Positions 50,827 to 60,109 of a DNA stretch of 64,000 nucleotides are shown piece by piece. The first letter of the stretch is position 1, and each line of letters opens with the position of its first letter. The translations under genes were made by a program, and so were the position numbers. The notes below the pieces were generated by a model. It was not told the DNA's origin. It made no database searches and saw only the letters and a list, made by a program, of their open reading frames with translations. Where the stretch lies: positions 1-64,000 of the forward strand of contig NZ_SMRT01000003.1 in the NCBI RefSeq assembly GCF_004354045.1, in the 5' to 3' direction. The stretch comes from Paenibacillus piri (GTDB taxonomy: Bacteria; Bacillota; Bacilli; Paenibacillales; NBRC-103111).

Positions 50827-51810
50827 GTGACCGAGTCATTTCAGGATAAACCGCGGCTGCTGGTCAAAGTCAGTACGCTTTATTATGCGGACGGGCTCAA
50901 TCAGCAGCAAATTGCCGAACGGCTGGGCATTTCGCGCCCGCAAATAAGCCGTATGCTGGCAGCGGCGAAAGCCGAAGGCATCGTGCAAATTACAATCCGC
51001 AATCCGTTCTCCGAGGAGCAGGTCTATGAGCGCGCCATCTCGGAGGTGTTCGGCTTGCGGGATGTGCTTGTCGTTCAGGTGCCCGATGCGGATCAGGACC
51101 AGCAGCTTATCGATCTGCACGTGGCGAGAGAAGCCGCCTCTTTCCTGGAGGGCGTAATCAGGGATCGCGATATTGTCGGCGTGATGGCCGGCAGAACGAT
51201 CGCTTCCGTCGGCGGCGCGCTTCATTATTCGGTCAAAAAAGACGTAAAGTTTGTCCCGCTCGTCGGCGGCTGGGGGGCGGAGGGCGCTTCCTGGCATGCC
51301 AACTCGAACACGCGCTTGTTTGCGGAACGGCTGAAGGCGCGCTATTTGCTGCTGAATGCGCCGGCGATCGTCGCTTCCCGGCAAACCCGGGATTTGTTTG
51401 TCCGGGAGCCGGAAATCGCGGATGTGTTGAACTGCGCCAAACAGGCTACAATAGCATTGGTCGGGATCGGGCAAGTTTCGCGAAAAGCAACCATCGTGGA
51501 GTCGGGCTATTTCGATCGCCAAAATATCGAAGACGTTCGGGCGCTGGGCGCGCTGTCCAATATATGCACCTCGTTTTTGGATGCGAACGGACGGGATGTG
51601 CCGCATGAAGCGGCGCTGCGGATGATCGGAATAAGCGTGGCCGAGCTTCGCCGCATTCCTAACGTGATCGCCGTTGCGAGCGGACGCGACAAGACGGAAG
51701 CGATCGTGTCGGCGCTGCGCGGTAGCTGTATTCATGCGCTGGTTACCGATATGGCTACCGCCCGGCGGCTGCTGGATTGGCATCGTTCGCATCCGCATAT
51801 TGATAAATAG
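50827..51810 (+). CDS. SorC/DeoR-type sugar-binding transcriptional regulator
   Basis: A 327-residue SorC-family protein. The N-terminal helix-turn-helix (LNQQQIAERLGISRPQISRMLAAAKAEGIV) is followed by the large sugar-binding domain with GVMAGRTIASV, VPLVGGWGAEG and IPNVIAVASGRDKTEAI. Such regulators bind phosphorylated sugars. It is divergent from trpBA with a repeated operator-like sequence in front of both, so cross-control is possible but unproven. The GTG at 50827 follows GAAGGAGGGGG; the frame from 50785 lacks a site. Confidence 0.9.
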   Translation: MTESFQDKPRLLVKVSTLYYADGLNQQQIAERLGISRPQISRMLAAAKAEGIVQITIRNPFSEEQVYERAISEVFGLRDVLVVQVPDADQDQQLIDLHVAREAASFLEGVIRDRDIVGVMAGRTIASVGGALHYSVKKDVKFVPLVGGWGAEGASWHANSNTRLFAERLKARYLLLNAPAIVASRQTRDLFVREPEIADVLNCAKQATIALVGIGQVSRKATIVESGYFDRQNIEDVRALGALSNICTSFLDANGRDVPHEAALRMIGISVAELRRIPNVIAVASGRDKTEAIVSALRGSCIHALVTDMATARRLLDWHRSHPHIDK

Positions 51811-51864
51811 CGGCGGAGGCAGTATGCTTAATAAGAATTACAGAAAGAGGAGCGGTTGTTATCC

Positions 51865-52368
51865 ATGCGCAGACGTTTGGTCATAGAAGCTGTAATGCTG
51901 GCTATATATGGTGAATTGTTTGTTCCGGAACGGGAAGTGGAATATTTGATTCCGTATTCGACGATTCAGGAGCTGTACGAGCTACGCGAGAGCAGGGAAC
52001 CGATCATGCCGGATCGCGAGGACGAAGCCCACGTGCGAGTGAAGATCGGAGAGCTGATCAGCATGCTGGAGGAGCCGTTCAATCGTAAAAAGATGGAGCG
52101 GGCGCTATCCGTGCCCTGGAGCAAGAGCCTGCCGTTTCCGATAAACGACAACGTGTCGCTGACGGTCATTTACGCGATTGAAAATGCGGAGTACGGGGAG
52201 CAATTCGACCCGATCGAGACCGATTTGATCTTGATTTCGCTGCATGAGAAGGCGCCGCTGTTGACCGATCAGCCGGAATTTACCGATAAATTGATTGACG
52301 CCGAAGTGCCGGTTCAAGTGTACGATATGGAAGATTTTGAATATGCTGTCGAGGGAGATCACGAATAA
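51865..52368 (+). CDS. Conserved hypothetical protein
   Basis: A 167-residue acidic, soluble protein that I do not recognise as any known functional family. It begins MRRRLVIEAVMLAIYGEL and contains VPEREVEYLIPYSTIQELYEL and PFPINDNVSLTVIYAIENAEYG. No signal peptide or membrane helix is present. A TTG at 51856 is an alternative start with closer RBS spacing. It lies 54 bases after the sorC gene and before an MFS gene and may be in their operon. Confidence 0.75.
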   Translation: MRRRLVIEAVMLAIYGELFVPEREVEYLIPYSTIQELYELRESREPIMPDREDEAHVRVKIGELISMLEEPFNRKKMERALSVPWSKSLPFPINDNVSLTVIYAIENAEYGEQFDPIETDLILISLHEKAPLLTDQPEFTDKLIDAEVPVQVYDMEDFEYAVEGDHE

Positions 52369-52450
52369 GCTATACGAGCCGACGATGACCGGAGCCGGCC
52401 CGCTTGTTCCATATACGGTTTACGAAAATGCGCAGGAGATGAATAAATAA
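52343..52450 (+). CDS. Possible small protein, 35 residues
   Basis: An ATG 8 bases after GGAAG opens a short frame starting MLSREITNKLYEPTM and ending in TAA, overlapping the end of the preceding gene by 26 bases. Codon choice resembles the neighbours. It fills the gap to the MFS gene and could couple translation. There is no family evidence. Confidence 0.3.
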   Translation: MLSREITNKLYEPTMTGAGPLVPYTVYENAQEMNK

Positions 52451-52454
52451 CATC

Positions 52455-53645
52455 ATGCAGATCGCGGCCCCTATCCGTAAGGTGCTTTTAATGAACGCGT
52501 CGTCCAACATTATTTTTAACTACATCGGTATTTTCGTAAATTTGTACATTTGGGAAAAAAGCCGCAGCATTTTCGACGTTACCTGGTTCAACCTGATTTT
52601 ATTTATTACGTGGAGCCTCGCCTTCGCGCTCGGTTCCAGACTGCTGACCCGCTTTACGACGCGAGTGCTGATCCGGATGACTGCCGCCTGCGGCGCCTTG
52701 ACGTTTCTGCTGCTGACCACGCTGACGCTGGACAACCGGTTGTTATGGATTGCAATCATCGCCGTCCCCGTCGGAATCATGTGGGGGTTTTACGCTTCTT
52801 CGCAAAACATTACGCTGTCGGTATTCGGCAAAGGTAAAGATTTTGAAGTGTATTTCTCGATCGCGACGATTATCGGGCAGGCGATTTCGATTTTGAATCC
52901 GGTCGTATTCGCGTTGATTATTAAGTGGATCGGTTATTCCGGCTCGTTTCTGCTCATGTTTGTATTCGTCGCCGTGCTGATGACGGTGTCGTTTATGATC
53001 CCGCCCATCACATTATCCACGGAAAAGAAGCCGCTGTTTCAAAACATGCGGTTTTCGGAAGTGTTTTCGTATCCGGCGATCCGCTGGATGGTTCCGTCCT
53101 GTCTGGCGGCGGGCGTGTTTTTGCAGTTTCAAGGGCTGTTCGCGCTTATTTTCACCTTCTCGGTGTCCAGCGACAAGCTCGTCATCGCGCTGCTGAACGT
53201 GTTGTATGCGGTGTCGGCGATTATCGCGATGGTGCTGCACCGCAGATTGAACATTCAGGGCGGCATATGGCTGAAGGTTGGCATGGTCGCGATATCCGCC
53301 GGTTTTTTGGTGGCGCTGCTGCAGCATTCCGTGTTTCTGGTCATTTCCAACATATTGACGACCGTCGGGCTGTTTTATTTCGGTACGGTATGGAACAGCG
53401 ATCAGTTCCGCATTATCAGCCGCCACACCTCGATCGAGCAGGCGCGCATATTGTTATGGCGGGAATGTTTCCTGAACATATCGCGGATTTTCATTTTAAT
53501 TCTCATTTTGAATGTACAGGAGCTGAAGGGCCCCGTCTTCGTTACGCTGCTCGCCTTTGCGCTTGGCTGTGCGCTGCTGATCCCGTTATTTTCGCAAAAA
53601 AGCGCGGACGCGCTGCGGCGGCAAAACCTTCATATCGAAAGCTAG
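52455..53645 (+). CDS. MFS transporter
   Basis: A 396-residue membrane protein with about 12 helices. It starts with a short amphipathic segment (MQIAAPIRKVLLMNASSN), and hydrophobic helices cover most of the rest. It resembles YqgE/YkfC-like MFS carriers of unknown substrate in bacilli, a weak impression. ATG 52455 has a distant RBS; ATG 52491 behind TAAGGTG is an alternative. A strong terminator follows. Confidence 0.82.
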   Translation: MQIAAPIRKVLLMNASSNIIFNYIGIFVNLYIWEKSRSIFDVTWFNLILFITWSLAFALGSRLLTRFTTRVLIRMTAACGALTFLLLTTLTLDNRLLWIAIIAVPVGIMWGFYASSQNITLSVFGKGKDFEVYFSIATIIGQAISILNPVVFALIIKWIGYSGSFLLMFVFVAVLMTVSFMIPPITLSTEKKPLFQNMRFSEVFSYPAIRWMVPSCLAAGVFLQFQGLFALIFTFSVSSDKLVIALLNVLYAVSAIIAMVLHRRLNIQGGIWLKVGMVAISAGFLVALLQHSVFLVISNILTTVGLFYFGTVWNSDQFRIISRHTSIEQARILLWRECFLNISRIFILILILNVQELKGPVFVTLLAFALGCALLIPLFSQKSADALRRQNLHIES

Positions 53646-53678
53646 CCGCGAGAAAAGCGGCTTAATCATGAACGGCAC

Positions 53679-53710
53679 GACATTCCGGTTAGGCGGGATG
53701 TCTTTTTTTT
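53679..53710 (+). terminator. Terminator after MFS gene
   Basis: GACATTCCG and CGGGATGTC form a 9-bp stem (one G-U pair), followed by eight or more T. Confidence 0.85.
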
Positions 53711-53873
53711 GTTGTATTTGAAAGTATAAGATTTTATATTTTGCTTCGCACATCCTGACAAACACGCTCGTCCCCTAATAAGCATTGGGAAGCATCCGAA
53801 AACGGCAGCCCCCATGCGGAACGCTTGTTGTGATATGCTAGAGGCGAGCGGCTTGTTGCCGTCTTCAACATTT

Positions 53874-53887
53874 TGTATGCGTTTACA
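53874..53887 (+). promoter_or_regulatory. Candidate cre site before sensor/regulator gene
   Basis: TGTATGCGTTTACA agrees with the CcpA consensus TGWAANCGNTNWCA at 13 of 14 positions and lies 29 bases before the AraC-type sensor gene. Otherwise 53711-53915 shows nothing. Confidence 0.5.
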
Positions 53888-53915
53888 AAAAATAAAGTAA
53901 AGGAGAGCCTGCTGT

Positions 53916-56234
53916 ATGCGACTTTTACAGGGAAATCTTTCTACCCGGTTTAAAGCGATTTATGGCATCTTTTTTTTAATCATCATTTCGTCGACCGTCT
54001 GGCTGTCCTACTTAAGCTCCAAAGGCAGCCTGGAGGATCAGCTGCGCAGCACGAACATGGCGCTGCTTACGCTGATTCAGCAAAAAATCGAAATGATGCT
54101 GCGGGAAATCGATACGAATACGATTAATTTTATTCAAGAGCCCGAGGTTGCGTTTTTTCTTAACGGCCGGTATGCGAATGACGATTTGCGGTTCAACCAT
54201 TTCCGCGTGCTGAATGACCGGTTCAAAGCGCTGATGTTCTCAAACAGCAATATTTCGTCCTTCTACTTGTATTCGATTGAAAATAAATCGCTGCTGACGG
54301 ATACGACGTTTTCCGATGAAGCCGACTTTTACGATACAGCCTGGCGGCAAACGCTCGCCTCGATGAAGGGCTACCAGCAGTGGCTCGATACGCGCAAGGT
54401 TACGGAAATCAGCTCCGGTCTCCATGTCGATAAAGATGTGATTACGCTGGTGCGCTCATACCCGCTGATCGGCACCCCGCAGTATCGCAAAGGCGCGGTA
54501 ATCGTCAATGTCACCGAAAACACCGTCTCCAATCTGATTCAGGACGTCGACAAGCAGCGGGCGGGGCAGACGCTGGTCATCAACGAGCAGGGAATGATTA
54601 TTTCTTCGCAGAACAAGAAGCAGTTGTTCCGGCCTGTCAGCAGCATCGAGGGAGCGCCGGCGCTCAGCCAGTTGGGCAGCCGGGGATATTTGATCAGCAA
54701 TACGGCTAACGGAAGCTATACGACCTTTTATTTAACGTCGGCCTATAACGGCTGGAAATATGTGAGCATCGTTCCGAATCCGGAGATGAACCGTCCGCTG
54801 GAAATTATCCGCAATTTGCTGCTGACCGTCGCAGTCGGCATGTTTCTGCTGGCGATCGCGATCGTGTTTGCCGTCAGCAACTATACGTTCAAGCCGCTCG
54901 AGTTGTTCTTCCGCTCGTTTACCGGAAAAAAGATGAGCCGGCCGGGCGATCTGACCTATATGGAGCAGTTTTTCAAGCAGATGATGTCCGATAACGAAAC
55001 GCTGCAGAAGCAAATGCACGAGAGCTTGCCCGCTTTGAAATGGCGGCTTATTTTGAGCCTGCTCATGGGTGACAAGGCCAATTACAACCGGATGAAGCCG
55101 TATTTCGATACGCTTGGCGTCGACCTGCATCCCGTTCAATTCATTGTGCTTGCGATCGAGCTCGATCGCATCCAGGACATCGCCGCGCCCCGCGACGTAT
55201 ACTTGTTTACTTACGCTATCGGCAATGTGGCGGAGGAATTGGTCGCCGGCGTGTGCAAAGGAGTATCGGTCGAGCTGACAGACGGGAAAGTCGCCGTTGT
55301 TATGAGCTTCGAGGAGGATGATGCGCAGGGCAATCAGATTCAGGCGCTACAGGTGGCCGATCTCGTCAAGGATTATGTGGAAGGCCATTTCAAGCAGACG
55401 GTGACGATCGGAGTCGGCCGGCCGCAGCTGCATCTGGAAGGCATAAACAAATCGTATCAGGAAGCGTTGAACGCGCTGAAATACAAGCTGATCATGGGCG
55501 ATAACACGGTCATCTCGATCGACGATATTGCCGGCAGCCTGCTCAACGATAAATTTTACCGGATCACTGCGATGAGCGATTCGGTCGTCGGCTACATTCG
55601 CGATACCGATAAAGGGAAGACGGAGGCGCAGCTGGACAAAATTTTCGCGGAATTGAAAGCGAACAACGTCCCGCCGGAAACAATCCGGCAGCTGTGCATA
55701 CAGCTCATCATGAACTCGATCAAGGTCATCTCGGATAAAGGGCTGGAAATTAAAGAGTTTCTCGACCCGAAGGAAAATATATACGACCGGATCGAATCAT
55801 GCGCCAACGTGGACGAGATCAAGAGCTACATCTCCTCCTTTTTGCATCAGCTCATCGTCCGCACCGAGGAGAAACGGTTAACCAGAAGCGGCAACGAAAC
55901 GATCAAGCAAGTGATGTCCTACCTGGAGCAGCATTATATGGACAGCGACCTGTCGCTCAATTTGCTTGCCTCGCGGTTCGGTCTGAGCGTCCCCTATATG
56001 AGCAAACTGTTCAAGGAGACGACGGAAACGAATTTCATGGATTGGCTGATTCAAATCCGGATGGAAAAATCGAAGGAGCTGCTCCTCGATCCGAAGCTGA
56101 AAATCAATGCGATTGCGGAGAGCGTCGGCTATAACAGCGCGCACAGCTTTATCCGTATTTTCAAGAAATATACCGGGCAAACGCCTGGGGAATTCAGGGA
56201 AAACATGAAAAAAAGTACAGGTGATAAAAAGTGA
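53916..56234 (+). CDS. Membrane-anchored AraC-type sensor/regulator
   Basis: A 772-residue one-component regulator. The N-terminal helix (AIYGIFFLIIISSTVWLSYL, about 15-34) and a second helix near 295-318 bracket an extracellular Cache-like sensing domain. The cytoplasmic part includes a segment like those of YesN-type proteins, and the C-terminal AraC domain (about 665-765) carries LNLLASRFGLSVPYMSKLFKE and ESVGYNSAHSFIRIFKKYTGQTPGEFR. This architecture controls adjacent sugar ABC operons in paenibacilli; here the operon starts 117 bases downstream. Confidence 0.9.
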   Translation: MRLLQGNLSTRFKAIYGIFFLIIISSTVWLSYLSSKGSLEDQLRSTNMALLTLIQQKIEMMLREIDTNTINFIQEPEVAFFLNGRYANDDLRFNHFRVLNDRFKALMFSNSNISSFYLYSIENKSLLTDTTFSDEADFYDTAWRQTLASMKGYQQWLDTRKVTEISSGLHVDKDVITLVRSYPLIGTPQYRKGAVIVNVTENTVSNLIQDVDKQRAGQTLVINEQGMIISSQNKKQLFRPVSSIEGAPALSQLGSRGYLISNTANGSYTTFYLTSAYNGWKYVSIVPNPEMNRPLEIIRNLLLTVAVGMFLLAIAIVFAVSNYTFKPLELFFRSFTGKKMSRPGDLTYMEQFFKQMMSDNETLQKQMHESLPALKWRLILSLLMGDKANYNRMKPYFDTLGVDLHPVQFIVLAIELDRIQDIAAPRDVYLFTYAIGNVAEELVAGVCKGVSVELTDGKVAVVMSFEEDDAQGNQIQALQVADLVKDYVEGHFKQTVTIGVGRPQLHLEGINKSYQEALNALKYKLIMGDNTVISIDDIAGSLLNDKFYRITAMSDSVVGYIRDTDKGKTEAQLDKIFAELKANNVPPETIRQLCIQLIMNSIKVISDKGLEIKEFLDPKENIYDRIESCANVDEIKSYISSFLHQLIVRTEEKRLTRSGNETIKQVMSYLEQHYMDSDLSLNLLASRFGLSVPYMSKLFKETTETNFMDWLIQIRMEKSKELLLDPKLKINAIAESVGYNSAHSFIRIFKKYTGQTPGEFRENMKKSTGDKK

Positions 56235-56280
56235 ACATCCCCATTTCTTAAAAAAAGCGAAGACCATAAAAAGAGAACAT
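56226..56280. promoter_or_regulatory. Direct repeats before sugar ABC operon
   Basis: AAAAAGTGAACAT (56226-56238) and AAAAAGAGAACAT (56268-56280) are 42 bases apart, four helical turns. AraC proteins often bind direct repeats. The first overlaps the stop codon of the regulator gene. Confidence 0.4.
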
Positions 56281-56350
56281 TTCCAAGCTGCGGCATGCCC
56301 TTTACGATGAAAAAGTAATCGGCAGGCAGTTACGGGAGGGAGGTGTCGCA

Positions 56351-57325
56351 ATGAAATCGCAAACCGGCGGGGCAACGGCACAAGCCGGCGCTCATGCATC
56401 GACGAAGCCGACAAGGCTGCAGCTGGCGTGGAAGTATCTCAAGCGGGACAAATATTTGTACCTGCTGCTGCTGCCCATACTGGCTTATTACATTATATTT
56501 AAATACGCTCCGATGTTCGGTGAAATCATTGCCTTTAAAAATTACAGGTTTGCCGATGGCATCTGGGGGAGTCAGTGGGTTGGGCTGAAGCATTTCCAGC
56601 GGCTGTTTACGAGTCCGGATTTTTTCAAGGTTTTAAAAAATACGCTTCTATTGAATGTGTACGGCATTGTGTTTGCGTTTCCGGTTCCGATCGTGCTGGC
56701 CGTCATCTTGAACGAAGTTCGCATCGAGTGGTACAAACGGACGATTCAGAACCTGCTGTACATCCCGCATTTTATTTCGTGGGTCGTGCTTGGCGGTATC
56801 GTGATCGCGCTGCTGTCCCCATCGACAGGCGTCGTCAACATTGCGCTCGTCAAGCTGTTCGGGATCGAGCCGATCTACTTCATGGCCAGCAATTTCTGGT
56901 GGCCGATCGCGTTCATTTTGTCCGGAATTTGGCAAAATGCCGGCTGGGGGACGATTCTGTATCTCGCCGCGATGGCGGGAATCGATCCGCAGCTGTATGA
57001 AGCGGCCAAAATCGACGGAGCCGGCAAGCTGCGGCGCATATGGCATGTTACGCTGCCGGGCATCCGCAGCACGATCGCGATTTTGCTCATTTTGCGGGTA
57101 GGGCAGATGATGGACGTCGGCTTCGAGCATATTTTCGTCATGCAGAACAAGGCAGTCTATGAAGTTTCCAACGTCATCAGCACTTATGTGTACCATGTCG
57201 GTCTGGAAGGGGCGCAGTACAGCTATACGACCGCGCTCGGATTGTTTCAATCGGTGATCGGCCTTATATTGATCGTCAGCGTCAATAAAATCATTAAAGC
57301 CATGGGTGAAAACGGGCTATGGTAA
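56351..57325 (+). CDS. Carbohydrate ABC transporter permease (LplB-like)
   Basis: A 324-residue permease with about six helices, containing LLLPILAYYIIFKYAPMFGEIIAFKNYRFADGIWGSQWVG and coupling loop LYEAAKIDGAGKLRRIWHVTLPGIRS. It is a homologue of the permease at 34125 and pairs with the following gene. The ATG follows GGGAGGGAGG. Confidence 0.93.
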   Translation: MKSQTGGATAQAGAHASTKPTRLQLAWKYLKRDKYLYLLLLPILAYYIIFKYAPMFGEIIAFKNYRFADGIWGSQWVGLKHFQRLFTSPDFFKVLKNTLLLNVYGIVFAFPVPIVLAVILNEVRIEWYKRTIQNLLYIPHFISWVVLGGIVIALLSPSTGVVNIALVKLFGIEPIYFMASNFWWPIAFILSGIWQNAGWGTILYLAAMAGIDPQLYEAAKIDGAGKLRRIWHVTLPGIRSTIAILLILRVGQMMDVGFEHIFVMQNKAVYEVSNVISTYVYHVGLEGAQYSYTTALGLFQSVIGLILIVSVNKIIKAMGENGLW

Positions 57326-57338
57326 GGAGGGAAATGCG

Positions 57339-58235
57339 GTGTCCGGCAATCAGCCGTTGTTGGTAAAGCTGGTTTATGTTCTCGTCTATGTGCTGCTGGC
57401 TGTGCTTGCCATGATGACGTTGTTTCCGTTCATTCATGTGCTGGCTACATCCATGAGCAGCTCGCGGGCCGTTATGTCGGGGGAAGTGTTTTTATGGCCG
57501 AAGGAAATTACGTTTCTGTCGTTTTCCAATTTGATTGACGACGGCCAACTGTTCGTTGCGATGAAAAATACGGTATTGATCACCGTCGTCGGGACTGTGC
57601 TCAATATCGCCGCCACCATCATTGCGGCGTACCCTTTAAGCCGCAAGCGGTTGAAGGGGCGCAACGCGATGCTGATGTTCATTACATTCACGATGCTGTT
57701 CGGCGGCGGCATCATTCCGAATTATATTTTGATCAAAACGCTGGGCATTATGAATTCGTACTGGGCGCTTTGGCTGCCCGGCTTGTTAAGCACGTATAAC
57801 TTTTTCGTTATGAAGACGTTTTTCGAGAACCTGCCTTCGGAGCTGGAGGAGTCTGCGGCCATCGACGGGGCGAATGATCTGGTCATTATTTGGAAAATCA
57901 TCCTGCCGCTATCGATGCCGATCATTGCGGCGCTGACGTTATTTTATGCGGTAAGCTGGTGGAATTCGTATATGAACGTGCTGATGTACATTACGGGCTC
58001 GGGCAAGCAGTCGCTCATGGTCAAGCTGCTGCAGATGATCGATACGACAAGTCAAAATCTGCTCAACTCGAATGCGACCAACGGCGGCGAAGGGGCCGCC
58101 ATGCAAAATTTGGTGACACCGGAAGGGATACGGGCGGCGGCTATTATCATATCGGTTGCGCCGATCTTGACGATTTATCCTTTCCTGCAAAAATATTTTG
58201 TAAAAGGCGTATTGATCGGCTCCATCAAAGGGTGA
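57339..58235 (+). CDS. Carbohydrate ABC transporter permease (YtcP-like)
   Basis: A 298-residue permease with about six helices; coupling loop LEESAAIDGANDLVIIWKIILPLSMP and the class-typical end VKGVLIGSIKG. The start is GTG 57339 with AAGGAGG 8 bases upstream; the frame from 57306 overlaps the previous gene without a site. The spacing and order match the locus at 34-37 kb. Confidence 0.92.
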   Translation: MSGNQPLLVKLVYVLVYVLLAVLAMMTLFPFIHVLATSMSSSRAVMSGEVFLWPKEITFLSFSNLIDDGQLFVAMKNTVLITVVGTVLNIAATIIAAYPLSRKRLKGRNAMLMFITFTMLFGGGIIPNYILIKTLGIMNSYWALWLPGLLSTYNFFVMKTFFENLPSELEESAAIDGANDLVIIWKIILPLSMPIIAALTLFYAVSWWNSYMNVLMYITGSGKQSLMVKLLQMIDTTSQNLLNSNATNGGEGAAMQNLVTPEGIRAAAIIISVAPILTIYPFLQKYFVKGVLIGSIKG

Positions 58236-58307
58236 ACACGGCGAGCGGAGTGCGGAGCGGAGCGATTGAAGCGACGTAAAAACGAAAAAGACGGAGGCGA
58301 TCTTTCG

Positions 58308-59876
58308 ATGTTAAAACGAAAACATACGGCGTTTCTGCTGGCGGCCGCTCTATTGACGATTGCGGCATGCTCTTCGGAGGGCGGATCGGGCAAGAGCGGG
58401 GATACGGCGAAGGACAGCGGTGGCGACAAAAAGAAAAAGCTGGAGGTCAGCGTCTCGATCCTGGACCGCGGCCAGGTGGCGAGCGACGAAGGTACGTACG
58501 AGAGCAACCGGGTGACCAAATTTATTAATGAAAAGTCGGGCATCAACGTGAAATGGGTGCCGGTTATCCGGACGGAATCGACCAAAAAGCTGAATACGCT
58601 GATCGCTGCGGGAGAAGCGCCGGACTTGATGTGGGAATTCGGCCGCGACTACATGTCGACCTTGAAGGATCAGGGCGCGATTCAGCCGATCGACGATTAT
58701 ATCGAGAAGTACAGCACGACTTACAAAAATTATTTGAAAGCGCATCCGGAGTTGAAGCCGTATACGATGTTCGACGGCAAGACGTACATTGCAACCAGCG
58801 CGCGCGGCATTGACGCAATTGCCAATCACGGGATGTGGATTCGTCAGGATTGGCTCGATAAGCTCGGGTTGAAAATGCCTCAGACGATGGAGGAACTGGT
58901 CACGGTTATGCGTGCATTCAAAGAAAAGGATCCGGACGGCAACGGCAAAAACGACACGGTGGGCGCCGCCTTCAACTTTAACTATACCGGCATCATCCAG
59001 GCGATGTTCGCAGCTCACGGCGGGCTGTGGTATTTGGAAAACGACAAGCTGGTCAAAGGCAACTTTACCGACAGGTATACCGATGTATTGGCGCAGCTGA
59101 AGCAATATTTCGACGAAGGGCTGATCGACAAAGAATACATTACCGATAAAAACTACCAGAAGGAAAGGCAGCTGCTTGTTACAGGCAAGGCCGGCGTATA
59201 CATGGCGAGCTGGAACATTGCGGCCGAATACCGCGAGCTGAAGCAGAACGTGCCGGACGCCAAGCTCGTGCCGCTCGAACCGGTCTCGACGAAGTACGGG
59301 AAATTCGGCTTGTTCCAGGAGCCGCCTGCCAACAAGCTGATCGTATTCAATAAAAATATGAAAGACCCGGAAGCTGCCGTGAAGCTGCTCGATTGGATGA
59401 TCGACAAAAACTGGTTCGATATCCGCTTCGGCCAGGAGGGAGTGCATTACAAGCTCGTGAACGGCGTTCCGCAGGCGATCGATGCCGAGAAAAACAAGAA
59501 GGAGCTGCTGTACGCTCCCGAATATGCGGTGCTCGACCAATGGAGTCCGAAGCCGGAGGACTTCCCGATTATGGCCGCTCAGGACGCCATCTCCCAGGAA
59601 TACGCCAAGGTACAGGGAGAGTCGCTGAAGGTCGCGATGAAAAATAAATTCAGACGCGATATCCCGTTCAACCCGACGTTTCCGGAGCTGAGCGAGCTCT
59701 CGACCGCATTTGCGCCGCTGGCCGAGGAAATTGAGACGAAGGTCATCACCGGAGGCAATCAATACAACGCGCAATGGGGCATTGAGCAGCTGCGCAAGGA
59801 ATGGAAGCGGCTTGGCGGCGATAATGTCGATAAGCTGGCCCAGCAGTGGTATGAGAAAAATGTAAAGGGCAAGTAA
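58308..59876 (+). CDS. Extracellular sugar-binding lipoprotein of ABC importer
   Basis: A 522-residue SBP. Signal peptide with lipobox TIAAC (Cys about 21), then a Ser/Gly/Lys linker and the fold with NEKSGINVKWVPV, LIAAGEAPDLMWEF and DPDGNGKNDTVGAAF (calcium-loop-like). The ATG at 58308 follows GGAGG. The adjacent unidentified enzyme probably acts on what this protein imports. No ATPase is encoded nearby, so a shared MsmX-type ATPase is likely. Confidence 0.92.
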   Translation: MLKRKHTAFLLAAALLTIAACSSEGGSGKSGDTAKDSGGDKKKKLEVSVSILDRGQVASDEGTYESNRVTKFINEKSGINVKWVPVIRTESTKKLNTLIAAGEAPDLMWEFGRDYMSTLKDQGAIQPIDDYIEKYSTTYKNYLKAHPELKPYTMFDGKTYIATSARGIDAIANHGMWIRQDWLDKLGLKMPQTMEELVTVMRAFKEKDPDGNGKNDTVGAAFNFNYTGIIQAMFAAHGGLWYLENDKLVKGNFTDRYTDVLAQLKQYFDEGLIDKEYITDKNYQKERQLLVTGKAGVYMASWNIAAEYRELKQNVPDAKLVPLEPVSTKYGKFGLFQEPPANKLIVFNKNMKDPEAAVKLLDWMIDKNWFDIRFGQEGVHYKLVNGVPQAIDAEKNKKELLYAPEYAVLDQWSPKPEDFPIMAAQDAISQEYAKVQGESLKVAMKNKFRRDIPFNPTFPELSELSTAFAPLAEEIETKVITGGNQYNAQWGIEQLRKEWKRLGGDNVDKLAQQWYEKNVKGK

Positions 59877-60109
59877 GCGGGGCGAGCCTCCCTCCCAGGA
59901 TGGAGACGGGGGCTTGTTCGGTCGGGAAATTGTTGGCGCAGTCATGCTCAAGACGATCTGGTTACGGAGAGCGAGGTACGCCTGGAACAACAACAATCAT
60001 GGTAAGAAGCTTCAAATGTGTATCTGTTCGGAAGAGAAGCATGGAATACTGCCAAGCCAATGGCTGCATAACGAATCAATAATCGAAAAGGAAGGAGCGT
60101 GAGACGACC

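Noticed and set aside
58350-59996. Minus-strand open frame of 548 codons opposite the sugar-binding lipoprotein
   Set aside because: The plus strand encodes a complete SBP with lipobox; the anti-sense frame is a GC-composition shadow.
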